DNA from: an uncultured Acetatifactor sp.
GTDB taxonomy: Bacteria > Bacillota > Clostridia > Lachnospirales > Lachnospiraceae
DNA: 14,894 bases
Direction: 5' to 3'
NCBI GenBank assembly: GCA_947644185.1
Contig: CANRZC010000022.1
Span: forward strand, 1 to 14,894
Below are positions 7,504 through 14,894 of this stretch, in pieces. The notes under the pieces were generated by a model. The model did not search any database, was not told where the DNA came from, and saw nothing but the letters and a program-made list of their open reading frames with translations. Position 1 is the stretch's first letter; each line of letters begins with the position of its first letter. Position numbers and translations under genes: made by a program.

Positions 7504-8440
7504 AAAATTTTGTCATGGAAGGGCTGTCTTCCTTTTATCAGCCATATTCCTTATGGCTCTGCCCCTGCTTTTGGGCGGATGCGCCCTGACAGAAAGCGGC
7601 GGCAAGCTGGCCTTGGAGGAGCTGCCAGGCCAGGAGGCCAGACTGGCCGGGGTCTTCGTCACCAGTGAGCCAATTGTACCGGACCCTCCAGAACTGGAGT
7701 TTAACAGCCGTGGAGAGATTATGGTAAAGGATAGGGGGCCTGAGAAAATCTATGGCAGCTTTGCCGGATATGACGAAGGAAATGCTGTAGTCACTTTTCC
7801 CGGCCTGGAGGGGTACGGCGTCTACACCCTGACAGCCCCGGAAGATGAAACCCACGCAGCCACTGGGGACAAGTACACTGTCTGCGATTTCCCTTTCGCC
7901 AATCTCAATTACTATGTCTCTGACCAGAAGAACAGCATTGAGGCAGACCTCTATGTCAGTGCAGAGCGCTTCATACATTATTATTTTAATCCTGTGTACC
8001 AGCAGGCAGACGGGCAGATCTATCTGCTGGTCGGCTCCGGCCTGTCCTCGGATTCTTTTTCCGACGGCCAGAGGTTTAGCCACAGCATCTCCGAGTCTGT
8101 CAGCTATCAGTCTAGTAAGGAGCAGTCCCAGCGTACACAGGAATACACTGTGAACATAATCGGTTCCAATCTACCCCAGGAAACGGAGCTGCTTTTGATG
8201 AATGAGGAGAATCAGATGCTAGAGCGCTACACCCAGGCACAGCTGGAGGAGCTATCTGACGCAGGGGCATCCCTCACGCTTCCCGAAGGAGCCTCCTATC
8301 TGATTCTGCGCCAGGCAAAAGCGGGAAAAGAGCATGACAGCCGCACCCTGTTTGACCAAAGTGCGGAATATGTGGAATATATGGCGCCTGCGGAGAACGA
8401 AATCCTGTATTACCGGCACCTTGGGCTGGTCTGGCCCTGA
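7493..8440 (+). CDS. Predicted lipoprotein of unknown function
   Basis: The 315-residue product begins with a basic segment and a hydrophobic core. It ends in the lipobox LLGGC with Cys30, a type II signal peptide, so the mature protein should be lipid-anchored on the outer face of the membrane. The rest has no transmembrane segment. It looks like a beta-rich domain (about 55-185), then a Ser/Gln-rich stretch (about 184-216, SGLSSDSFSDGQ and onward) and a C-terminal strand/helix region. I recognise no family. ATG 7493 lies after a GGAGGAGGA run and overlaps the HTH stop by 11 bp, placing it firmly in the same operon. A surface lipoprotein cotranscribed with a polytopic membrane protein and a small HTH regulator suggests a membrane-associated sensing or protection module, but no function is shown. 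Confidence 0.85.
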   Translation: MRDRKFCHGRAVFLLSAIFLMALPLLLGGCALTESGGKLALEELPGQEARLAGVFVTSEPIVPDPPELEFNSRGEIMVKDRGPEKIYGSFAGYDEGNAVVTFPGLEGYGVYTLTAPEDETHAATGDKYTVCDFPFANLNYYVSDQKNSIEADLYVSAERFIHYYFNPVYQQADGQIYLLVGSGLSSDSFSDGQRFSHSISESVSYQSSKEQSQRTQEYTVNIIGSNLPQETELLLMNEENQMLERYTQAQLEELSDAGASLTLPEGASYLILRQAKAGKEHDSRTLFDQSAEYVEYMAPAENEILYYRHLGLVWP

Positions 8441-8538
8441 AAATCGCCTTGATGTAGCCATTCAAATCCAGGCACAGGGAGCTTTGCCAGGTATATGCCG
8501 CCTGCGCAATATTTTAAACAGAAAAGAGGTAACAAACT

Positions 8539-9162
8539 ATGGTTTATCATGTATCTTCCACACCTGGAATCAAGGTTCTGACCCCAAGGGTATCCACCCA
8601 CAAAAAGGCCTATGTCTATGCCATCGAAAGTCTCGTCACCGGCCTGCTGTTCGGAGTCAGGCACGATGATTTCGACTTTCTCATCAACACCAATAAAAAG
8701 GGAATCCCAGAAGTCTATGAGTGCTATCCCGATTCGTTCCGCAGGGTGTATCAGGGAAAAAGCTGTTCCGTGTATGAACTGAAAGAAGACGGCTTCCAGC
8801 GGGGGATGACTACCTGGAGCCCGGAGCTTGTCTGTGAGTCGGAGGTGCCTGTGGAAAGGGAGGTGGCCATTGACGATCTTTACAGTCGGCTGCTGCAGGA
8901 GCGGGAGAAAGGAAATCTTATTCTGCACCCCTACATGGATTCCCCGGAGCACAGGAGGCTTATTTCGGAACACATAGTCGACCGACTGATTCGCTTTGAC
9001 GCCATGGGGAATCTGGAGACGGATGCGCGGTTCCAAAAGTATTTTCGGCCAATCATTGATGAGCTGCGGTCTATTATGGACGGCCATCTGTTGCTGGGCG
9101 CAGACAATGTCCAGCTCTTTCCCATGGTCTCTGAAGACCTGGACAAGCATGCAGACACTTAG
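8539..9162 (+). CDS. Conserved-looking hypothetical protein, 207 residues
   Basis: A soluble, charged protein with no signal peptide or membrane segment. ATG 8539 has AGAGGT seven bases upstream, and the frame is clean to a TAG. The N-terminus (YHVSSTPGIKVLTPRVS, then AYVYAI and GLLFG) recalls the opening His-x-Ser / Leu-x-Pro-Arg / Val-Tyr-Ala pattern seen in some ADP-ribosyltransferase-fold proteins. This is only a visual resemblance and I give it low weight. Other striking blocks are DDFDFLI, VYECYPDSFRRVY and GKSCSVYEL. It starts 98 bp after the lipoprotein gene. A weak candidate promoter (TTGCCA at 8484-8489, 18 bases, AATATT) lies in the gap, so it may be transcribed on its own or by readthrough. 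A long hairpin with T5 starts 41 bp after the stop. I do not assign a function. Confidence 0.8.
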   Translation: MVYHVSSTPGIKVLTPRVSTHKKAYVYAIESLVTGLLFGVRHDDFDFLINTNKKGIPEVYECYPDSFRRVYQGKSCSVYELKEDGFQRGMTTWSPELVCESEVPVEREVAIDDLYSRLLQEREKGNLILHPYMDSPEHRRLISEHIVDRLIRFDAMGNLETDARFQKYFRPIIDELRSIMDGHLLLGADNVQLFPMVSEDLDKHADT

Positions 9163-9203
9163 CGCATACAAAGGCCTCACACCACTACTTTCTTTTCAAA
9201 ACT

Positions 9204-9303
9204 TTTCCACCTGTGGGGCTACAATCCAATGCCCTGCCTGCATGCCATTTATGGCAACACAGACGAGGTGTTGGATTAGCAACCCGCACAGGTGGAAATT
9301 TTT
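9204..9303 (+). terminator. Long branched inverted repeat with T-run; probable terminator or small repeat element
   Basis: The outer arms TTTCCACCTGTG (9204-9215) and CACAGGTGGAAA (9287-9298) pair perfectly. The stem continues through GGG/CCC (9216-9218 with 9283-9285) and CAATCCAA/TTGGATTAG (9222-9229 with 9271-9279, one bulged A). An apical hairpin TGCCA-TTTA-TGGCA (9243-9256) sits in the middle. T5 (9299-9303) follows on the plus strand, so it can end transcription from the 8539 gene. On the minus strand, after GH2, the T-run is less direct. At about 95 bp with a secondary hairpin it is larger than an ordinary terminator and could be a dispersed palindromic repeat. No clear target-site duplication was seen. 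Confidence 0.6.
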
Positions 9304-9348
9304 ATCAGCTATTTGAAGCACGCCTTTCACGGCTGTCTGGCACGCTCC

Positions 9349-12081
9349 CTATTCCACCTCTATCTCCACACTGGCCTCGCCCAATCCGGCCGCGGCCACC
9401 CGCAGCACGGCTTTCCCGGAGATCTGCCCGGCACGCACCACTGCCAGAGCACGCCCCTGATAGGAATGGCATTTTCCGGCAGCGTAATTGTCCTCGGTCA
9501 CCGGATTGTCCGAGCCGAATCCTGCCAGGCAGGCGCTGAAATCCGGTTCCTCCTCTTCCAGGCTCCCGCCGAATGCAGCCGCCACGGCTTCCATTCCCTC
9601 CTCATCGCCCAAAAGCTTCCTCACCGGAGACAGAACATGACCGGTTGCCCGGGAAGCCTCCAGAGATGCCTCCAGCATCACTTCCGCGTCTTTTACTATA
9701 TTTCCGTCTTTATCCAGCACTTCCACGGCTACATAGGAGAGACTCTCACCGTCTGCCCGGAGCGTCTCCCTGTCCGCCGTCAGCCGGAGGGAGGCAGGCG
9801 CTCCCGTGGTGGCAATCTGCGCCCTGGACACCTCTTTGTCCCCGCTCAGGCTCACCGCCGTCAGCACGCCCGGCTCATAGCTAACCTCAAACACCGCGCA
9901 GAACCGGTTCTCCTTTCCCGCCGGGACCCTGCCCAGGCTTTTTCCGTTCAGGAACAGCTCCACCGCTTCCGCTTTGGAATATACATACACTTTCACAGGC
10001 TTTCCCGCATATTCCCCGTAATTCCAGCAGTCCGTCATCTGATTCCAGCCCCAGTTGCTGACCACTTCCTCCATTCCGTGGTACTTCGGGTGCCGGGCGA
10101 ACAGCCCTGTCTCACTGCTGCCCCATACGATTTTCCGGTAGACACCCTGGGGCGTCAGGCTTCCGCCGATGGTAATGTCCGCGTCATTGGCAAGCCTCCA
10201 GGGGTACTCCGACGCGTGGGAGGAGATTGCCCAGGGGCCTTTCGCCAGATCCGGATCCCCCGGCTCAAAGAACTTGCTCTTGCCGATGCCTGCCTCTCCG
10301 ATATAGTCCACCGCCGTCCATGTAAAATCGCCGATGACATAGGGAAGCCGCTCCACCAGCTCCCAGACCTTGTCGAACTGATTGGGAAAGCTCTCCGTAC
10401 CCAGGATCACCCGCTCCGGGTACCGCTGCCCCGCGTATTCGTAGTGGCTGTCCATGTAATTGTACCCCACCACGTCCAGGCAGTTGCAGAAGCTCTCCGT
10501 CCTGTCCTCCCAGGCGCCGTCCATTCCTCCCACATCCGCGTTCTGGGCATTTCCCTGCTTCCTCGCTTTCGCGCTGGCTTTGGTCTGCTCCAAAAAGCTC
10601 CTGTCGTCCAGGCCGGACCACATGGAGCAGAGCCCGTTGGCCACCAGCCTGGTGGAATCCAGGCCGCGCACATAGGCAGCCAATTCCTCCGCGATGGTGT
10701 ATCCGTTGCCCATGCCGCCCCGCTCCTCCACCTCATTGCCCGTAGACCAGATCAAAATGCTGGGATGATTGCGGTCACGCAGGATAAAGCTTTCCATGTC
10801 CTCTTTCCAGTCGCTTGCGAAGAACTGGCTGTAGTCTCCCGGCTGCTTGCTATGGCCCCAGGCGTCAAAAGCCTCATCGAATACATAGAGCCCCAGGCGG
10901 TCGCATGCCTCCAGCAGTTCCCGGGAGCCGGGATTGTGTGCCAGGCGCACCGCATTGAAGCCTGATTCTTTCAGCAGGCGCAGCTTCCTGTATTCGCTGT
11001 CCCGCAGGGATATCGCACCCAGCAAGCCGTTGTCATGATGGATGCAGCCGCCTTTCAGCTTCACTGTCCTGCCGTTGACCTGCAGCCCGTGTACTGCATC
11101 GGCTGTGACCATGCGGATACCGAAAAGCGTCTCCGCCTCATCGCAGACCCCCTCCAAAGCGCCGTCTTTGTCCAGACCCACGCCAAAGACACCCATGTCT
11201 TCCACCTGAACTTTCACCTGATACAGATTGGGATGTTCTGCATCCCAGATCAGGGGACGTTCTACCGTCATGGGAATCCTGGCCACCGCGGTGCTGCCTG
11301 CCTTTACCAGGAGGATGGTATCACGTTGTATTACAGCTGCTTCGCCGCATTTATCCTCGCCGGCTCCCATCTTCCCTCCGTCCAAAACCAGGCCTGCCCT
11401 CACCCGCACCTGATGGTCTTTGGTAAAATGGTTGCGCAGGGTTACTTCCACCATGATATTGGCGCTGTGAGCCTGATCCGGCCTCTCCTGCTTTCCGCCG
11501 TCTCCTGCCGTTCCTGCAGCCTCCGCTACTCCTGCCCCGATACCTGCTCCGGTCTCCGTTTCCGCTCCTGTTTCAGTTCCATAGTCAATCCGCTTCGTAT
11601 AAGCAAAAATCCCCTCCGGCTCCACATGCAGGGGCTTTACATGGGACAGTTCCACCTGGCGGTAGATGCCCGCGCCCGTATACCACCTGGAATTGGGCTG
11701 CATGCTGGGATTCACCATCACCGTCACCCGGTTCTCCCCGCCGAAATACAGCGCATCCGTGATATCCACGGAAAAGGGCGTGTAGCCGTAGTGATGCCGC
11801 TTCACCAGACTTCCGTTCACGGACACTGACGCGTTCATCATCACCCCGTCAAAGTGCAGATAAACCCGCTCCCCCTGCCACTGCTCCGGGACATGGAAAT
11901 ACTTCGTATAAGTCCCCACGGTTCCCGTGAAATACCCCATGGCCGCTGCCGCCGGAGCCTCTCTGACCACATCGCTCTCAATCATGTAGTCATGGGGAAG
12001 CTGCACTTTCTTCCCGGCATTCATCAGCCCAGCCTGTCCTTTGGTAAAATACCAGTCCCTGTTCCAATTTTCTCTCTTCAT
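9349..12081 (-). CDS. Glycoside hydrolase family 2 protein (beta-galactosidase-like)
   Basis: The 910-residue enzyme has no signal peptide and so is cytoplasmic. It would cleave imported oligosaccharides or glycosides. In order it shows the GH2 sugar-binding domain (about 1-150, with LPHDYMIESDV at 28-38 and TGAGIYRQVEL at 135-145), an Ig-like domain (about 150-325) and the catalytic barrel (about 330-630). The acid/base Glu450 lies in WSTGNE and the nucleophile Glu563 in GTES. C-terminal DUF4982-type and Ig-like domains follow, with ELFLNGKSLG at 708-717 and FQGRALA-like YQGRALA at 874-880. Start ATG 12081 has AAAGGAGGT eight bases upstream; a longer frame from 12168 has no such site. Odd points are a Gly/Ala/Glu-rich insert at about 168-205, a second low-complexity stretch at about 500-530, and higher GC than neighbouring genes. 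Family is secure; the exact sugar is not. Divergent from the araC-type gene. Confidence 0.92.
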   Translation of the reverse strand: MKRENWNRDWYFTKGQAGLMNAGKKVQLPHDYMIESDVVREAPAAAAMGYFTGTVGTYTKYFHVPEQWQGERVYLHFDGVMMNASVSVNGSLVKRHHYGYTPFSVDITDALYFGGENRVTVMVNPSMQPNSRWYTGAGIYRQVELSHVKPLHVEPEGIFAYTKRIDYGTETGAETETGAGIGAGVAEAAGTAGDGGKQERPDQAHSANIMVEVTLRNHFTKDHQVRVRAGLVLDGGKMGAGEDKCGEAAVIQRDTILLVKAGSTAVARIPMTVERPLIWDAEHPNLYQVKVQVEDMGVFGVGLDKDGALEGVCDEAETLFGIRMVTADAVHGLQVNGRTVKLKGGCIHHDNGLLGAISLRDSEYRKLRLLKESGFNAVRLAHNPGSRELLEACDRLGLYVFDEAFDAWGHSKQPGDYSQFFASDWKEDMESFILRDRNHPSILIWSTGNEVEERGGMGNGYTIAEELAAYVRGLDSTRLVANGLCSMWSGLDDRSFLEQTKASAKARKQGNAQNADVGGMDGAWEDRTESFCNCLDVVGYNYMDSHYEYAGQRYPERVILGTESFPNQFDKVWELVERLPYVIGDFTWTAVDYIGEAGIGKSKFFEPGDPDLAKGPWAISSHASEYPWRLANDADITIGGSLTPQGVYRKIVWGSSETGLFARHPKYHGMEEVVSNWGWNQMTDCWNYGEYAGKPVKVYVYSKAEAVELFLNGKSLGRVPAGKENRFCAVFEVSYEPGVLTAVSLSGDKEVSRAQIATTGAPASLRLTADRETLRADGESLSYVAVEVLDKDGNIVKDAEVMLEASLEASRATGHVLSPVRKLLGDEEGMEAVAAAFGGSLEEEEPDFSACLAGFGSDNPVTEDNYAAGKCHSYQGRALAVVRAGQISGKAVLRVAAAGLGEASVEIEVE

Positions 12082-12163
12082 CTGCGGATACCTCCTTTTA
12101 CTTTTTTGATACTCTGTTTTCCCCAGCAATTTGGGCAATGTCTGTTCCCTTGTTCTACTCTCT

Positions 12164-12192
12164 ATCATAAAAAATCAAAAGCCTGCTGACAA
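12164..12192 (-). promoter_or_regulatory. Predicted promoter of the GH2 gene
   Basis: On the minus strand, TTGTCA (12192-12187), a 17-base spacer and TATGAT (12169-12164) match the consensus at 5/6 each. Transcription would start near 12157, leaving a leader of about 75 nt before ATG 12081. The -35 box overlaps the -35 box of the divergent araC-type promoter. Confidence 0.6.
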
Positions 12193-12214
12193 GGACGATA
12201 GTTTGTTGTATGAT
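12186..12214 (+). promoter_or_regulatory. Predicted promoter of the AraC-family regulator gene
   Basis: CTGACA (12186-12191), a 17-base spacer and TATGAT (12209-12214) match the consensus at 5/6 each. The start would be near 12221 with a leader of about 65 nt. That leader holds a small hairpin GCCGT-CAATCCT-ACGGC (12248-12264) just before the ribosome binding site AAGGGAG. Confidence 0.6.
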
Positions 12215-12285
12215 AAAGAAGAAGGACCATTTGCACGAATATACCATGCCGTCAATCCTACGGCCAGACAAGAAGGGAGATTTCT

Positions 12286-13428
12286 ATGACTGACTGGAGC
12301 TTACAATTGACCGAAGATGCGCTGCGCAGGATCCACCCTATATTTCCCACCCTGGCAGAGCGCATTGCAGCCTATGAGGACTTTTATCTCGCATCCGCCT
12401 CTAAAGCCATCTTCCCCCATGAGGAAACGTCTCCAATGAAGTTGTCCTGGCAAAGCTTCCCTGAAAATGCCTCCCTGGATATCCGCCGGACACAATCCCC
12501 TTTCTCCACCCTTCTGTACCTTTATGACACAGTTGGGAACGAATACACCTTCAGCCGGGCAGGCATGCGACATGTAAGGCGCAGCCTCCCCTGGCAGGGC
12601 CACTACCACACTCACGACTATATAGAAATCCTTTTCTGCCTTAAGGGAAATTTTCGGCAGATCCTTCTGGGGGAACCCCAGACCTTTTCTGCCGGAGAAG
12701 TGGTTATCACTGACAAGAACCTAGAACACGCGGACATGCTGGAGGGAACAGCACACACTGCGGTGCTCTTTCTGTCCCTGCAGTCCGACTACTTAGATCA
12801 TCTGCTTTCCTCCCACGATTCCCAGGACGATTTGCAGCGTTTTTTCTTCCATGCGCTCCAAAAGCAGCGCAAAAATCAAAGTTATATTCACCTTCAGCCC
12901 AACAAAGACGCCTCCTCAGTGTGGTCTCTGGAGGCAGCTGGAGACAGCGCCTGGATTCTACAGCTGTCCCGGCTCCTGGAGACCCTGATAGAGGAAGACT
13001 ACTTCCCTGGCCCTGGCAGCCCAGAGATCATCCGCGGCAGTCTGATACGGCTCCTGTCTCTCCTCTGCCGCCAGTATTCCACCAGGCTCCACAATTCCGA
13101 CCAGGAGAGCAAGGAGCGGGCCCTGCTCTACGAGCTGGAGCGGTATCTGCGCCTCCATTTCGCCACTGTCACCGCCGCCCAGTTGGAGGATGTCTTCCAT
13201 TATCACCGCAACTTCTACAACCTGCTATTGCAGAAATACCGGGGAACCACCTTCCGAGAATACCTCCAGGATGTCCGCATGGGGCACGCCGCAGAACTGT
13301 TGAGAAATACACCCCTTTCCGTGAAAGAGATTGCCCTTGCCACAGGCTATCACAACAGCAGCCATTTTTATCACTTATTTGAACGGCATTTTGGCGTATC
13401 TCCAGCCATGTACCGTGCAAACCAGTAA
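12286..13428 (+). CDS. AraC-family transcriptional regulator with N-terminal cupin
   Basis: A 380-residue regulator. The middle of the protein holds an AraC-type cupin, opening with HYHTHDYIEILFCLKG at 107-122 and continuing with the FSAGEVVITDKNLEH block at 134-148, a likely sugar-binding pocket. The C-terminal AraC double-HTH domain covers about 283-380. Its second HTH, with the signature SVKEIALATGYHNSSHFYHL at 345-364 and FGVSPAMYR after it, is well conserved. The first HTH (VTAAQLEDVFHYHRNFYNLL) is less typical. ATG 12286 has AAGGGAG about six bases upstream. It is divergent from the GH2 gene with overlapping -35 boxes, so it very probably controls that gene and itself. It converges on the DUF2264 gene with 28 bp between stop codons. 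The inducing sugar cannot be told from sequence. Confidence 0.92.
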   Translation: MTDWSLQLTEDALRRIHPIFPTLAERIAAYEDFYLASASKAIFPHEETSPMKLSWQSFPENASLDIRRTQSPFSTLLYLYDTVGNEYTFSRAGMRHVRRSLPWQGHYHTHDYIEILFCLKGNFRQILLGEPQTFSAGEVVITDKNLEHADMLEGTAHTAVLFLSLQSDYLDHLLSSHDSQDDLQRFFFHALQKQRKNQSYIHLQPNKDASSVWSLEAAGDSAWILQLSRLLETLIEEDYFPGPGSPEIIRGSLIRLLSLLCRQYSTRLHNSDQESKERALLYELERYLRLHFATVTAAQLEDVFHYHRNFYNLLLQKYRGTTFREYLQDVRMGHAAELLRNTPLSVKEIALATGYHNSSHFYHLFERHFGVSPAMYRANQ

Positions 13429-13456
13429 GTGCCTCTACCTGAGCACTGCAAATCTA

Positions 13457-14894
13457 TTACAATAACATCTTCCCTTCCAGCCCGTCAAAGTCCACAATCC
13501 TATTGCTGCCGTCCTTCATCCGAAGTGTCACCGGCCCAAAGCTGCCACACTTCTCCGGGTCCGTGTAGATCACTTCCCTCACAGGAAACAGCTGGTCCTG
13601 GGTAAAGTCCTCATAGCTCTCTTTTGTGATGACCTGGGAAATCAGCACATAGGGTTCAAAGCCGCCATAGTGCTTCCTGCGCTCCATGGAGGCGTACAGG
13701 ACAATGGACCTCTCAGAGTCAGGATTTGTCCCCTTGCTGTGCACCAGGGAAAGCTCCATCCATCCGTCGAAAATAGTCATGGCCATCTGCTTCTCCTGAC
13801 CTGTGGCGTCTCTGCCCTTTAGGATAATGGCTTTGGCGCCCTCCCAGGTCTTTTGGGAAATCTCCGTGCCATTGTCCGGGAAGCCGTAGGAGCCCAGCGT
13901 TAAGCACACAGGTGCCTTGTAAAGTCGCAGCCTGTCCACCCGAAGAATCCCGTAAGGCACCGCAAAGTCTGCCAGGTTGATGGCCTGCATCCAGTGGCAC
14001 TCTGTCTCCAGATTGTAGCCAAAGAACTGCCTGCGGTACAGCACACCACCTTTTTGTCCTTGCCAGAACGTAACGTTGGCCCTGGCAGATGCTGGCTTTT
14101 CCTGGGATGCCTCCCCCGGTGCCTGAGCCTCTGACAGCAGGCCGTCCCGCAGCACATACTGCTGGGCCTCCACCCAGCACCGGTCTTTCTTTACTGTAGC
14201 CTGGTCAGGCGCCGTCTCTATCCTTTCCGGCTCCGCCTCCCAGGGATATTTGGTGTTGTAGCAGAGCTTGGAATAGTTCCACATGCCATGGATGTCCCCC
14301 GGATGCTTTACCACCTTGCCTGTCCGCAGAATGGTCTCCCCATTTGCCTGGTGATTGGAAAAGCATAACGCCGGACCGTCCAGGCAGGTCACTTTGACCT
14401 GGTTTTCTCCCAGCTCCTCCCAGGTGCCATTATTCTCCTTGGCTGTCCAGAAGGGATGGTCCGCTGGCAGATGCAGGCACAGGAAGGCCTTCCCCAGCCA
14501 GAAGGGTGACTCTGCGCAGGAGTACCCCTGCACCAACGGCGAAAACTGCCCATAGAAGCCCAGAGTGGGTACCCCTTGATACAGAAAGTCTTCCCTGCCC
14601 AAAAATTGCATAAGGGATCCGGAGGAAATCCGCCTTGCCCGCCCTGGATTGGCCTGCCCCCCAGGCATCATTAAATTCCCCTCAAAGGCACTGGTGGCCG
14701 CATTGCGGTAGATATTGCTGCGCCCCCACATATTGGTCCAGCCGTCCCTGTCAAAGAAATCCCCATAGGTCTCCATCAGTTTATTTGAATTTTCCGCGAA
14801 CTTTTCTGCGATATATGGTTCATTTTCGTATCCGTACCACAGTTTCCGATAGCCTTCCACGCCGCCCAAAAGCCCTTTCAGGGATTCTTTTCTT
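13457..14894 (-). CDS. DUF2264 domain-containing protein (5'-truncated by window edge)
   Basis: The frame is open to the right edge, so the N-terminus is missing. A TTG at 14869 is not the start, because in-frame codons for KESLKGLLGGVEGY continue upstream of it. The 478 residues present contain the blocks GYRKLWYGYENEPYIAEKF, WGRSNIYRNAA and QGYSCAESPFWLGKAFLCL. From recall these match the DUF2264 family (PF10022), predicted alpha/alpha-toroid proteins often found in polysaccharide-use loci. The C-terminal half is beta-rich with HWMQAINLADF and SYGFPDNGTEI. No transmembrane segment is visible in the part present. A role in glycan breakdown beside GH2 and AraC is likely from context, but activity and substrate are unknown. 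The stop codon lies 28 bp from that of the AraC-type gene, and no clear terminator was seen between them. Confidence 0.8.
   Translation of the reverse strand, partial: RKESLKGLLGGVEGYRKLWYGYENEPYIAEKFAENSNKLMETYGDFFDRDGWTNMWGRSNIYRNAATSAFEGNLMMPGGQANPGRARRISSGSLMQFLGREDFLYQGVPTLGFYGQFSPLVQGYSCAESPFWLGKAFLCLHLPADHPFWTAKENNGTWEELGENQVKVTCLDGPALCFSNHQANGETILRTGKVVKHPGDIHGMWNYSKLCYNTKYPWEAEPERIETAPDQATVKKDRCWVEAQQYVLRDGLLSEAQAPGEASQEKPASARANVTFWQGQKGGVLYRRQFFGYNLETECHWMQAINLADFAVPYGILRVDRLRLYKAPVCLTLGSYGFPDNGTEISQKTWEGAKAIILKGRDATGQEKQMAMTIFDGWMELSLVHSKGTNPDSERSIVLYASMERRKHYGGFEPYVLISQVITKESYEDFTQDQLFPVREVIYTDPEKCGSFGPVTLRMKDGSNRIVDFDGLEGKMLL

Noticed and set aside
9204..9298. Integron attC site
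   Set aside because: It is a folded inverted repeat of suitable length, but the ends lack the RYYYAAC / GTTRRRY core sites and there is no cassette array or integrase.
9304..9348. GH2 terminator from the two GCACGC motifs
   Set aside because: They are direct, not inverted, repeats and cannot form a hairpin with each other.
9292..10965. 557-codon open frame on the plus strand
   Set aside because: It lies antisense to GH2, which has clear catalytic motifs. Its product is rich in His, Arg and Pro with no domain pattern, as expected from the reverse of a GC-rich gene.
11035..11829. 264-codon open frame on the plus strand
   Set aside because: Also antisense to GH2, with no ribosome binding site or recognisable domain.
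14867..14869. TTG as start of the DUF2264 gene
   Set aside because: The frame continues without a stop to the window edge with family-like residues, so the gene is truncated rather than starting here.

Overview
This window most likely comes from a Gram-positive Clostridia genome, probably Lachnospiraceae. The support is MurT (peptidoglycan amidation), strong AGGAGG-type ribosome binding sites, a YozG-like small HTH regulator beside a DUF2975-like membrane protein, and moderate GC. The family-level assignment is inference. No rRNA, tRNA, CRISPR array, transposase or phage gene was seen.

Layout. (A) Positions 1-4705, minus strand: a run read as clpS - clpA - aat - murT (murT runs off the left edge). 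ClpS is the N-degron adaptor, ClpA the AAA+ unfoldase and Aat the leucyl/phenylalanyl-tRNA-protein transferase. Together they form a complete bacterial Leu/N-degron pathway in one transcription unit, behind a good sigma-A-type promoter at 4752-4780. (B) 4869-6263, plus strand: a membrane-anchored two-HKD phospholipase D/ClsC-like protein, divergent from clpS with its own promoter. (C) 6272-9162, plus strand: a promoter with a consensus TTGACA -35 box flanked by two near-identical palindromes 42 bp apart. It drives a polytopic membrane protein, a small YozG-like HTH regulator, a lipoprotein and then an unrecognised 207-residue protein. This is the least described part of the window. (D) 9204-9303: a long, branched imperfect inverted repeat followed by T5, lying between the convergent modules. 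(E) 9349-14894: a carbohydrate-utilisation locus with a cytoplasmic GH2 glycosidase (minus), a divergent AraC-family regulator (plus) and a 5'-truncated DUF2264 protein (minus). The GH2 and araC promoters are divergent and their -35 boxes overlap.

How the parts work together. In A, Aat would add Leu or Phe to proteins that begin with Lys or Arg. ClpS would bind the resulting N-degron and ClpA would unfold the substrate for ClpP, which must be encoded elsewhere. MurT with GatD (expected just beyond the left edge) amidates lipid II glutamate. In C, two operators probably allow tight control of a membrane/lipoprotein module. In E, the AraC protein probably senses a sugar and controls the GH2 gene and itself from the shared promoter region.
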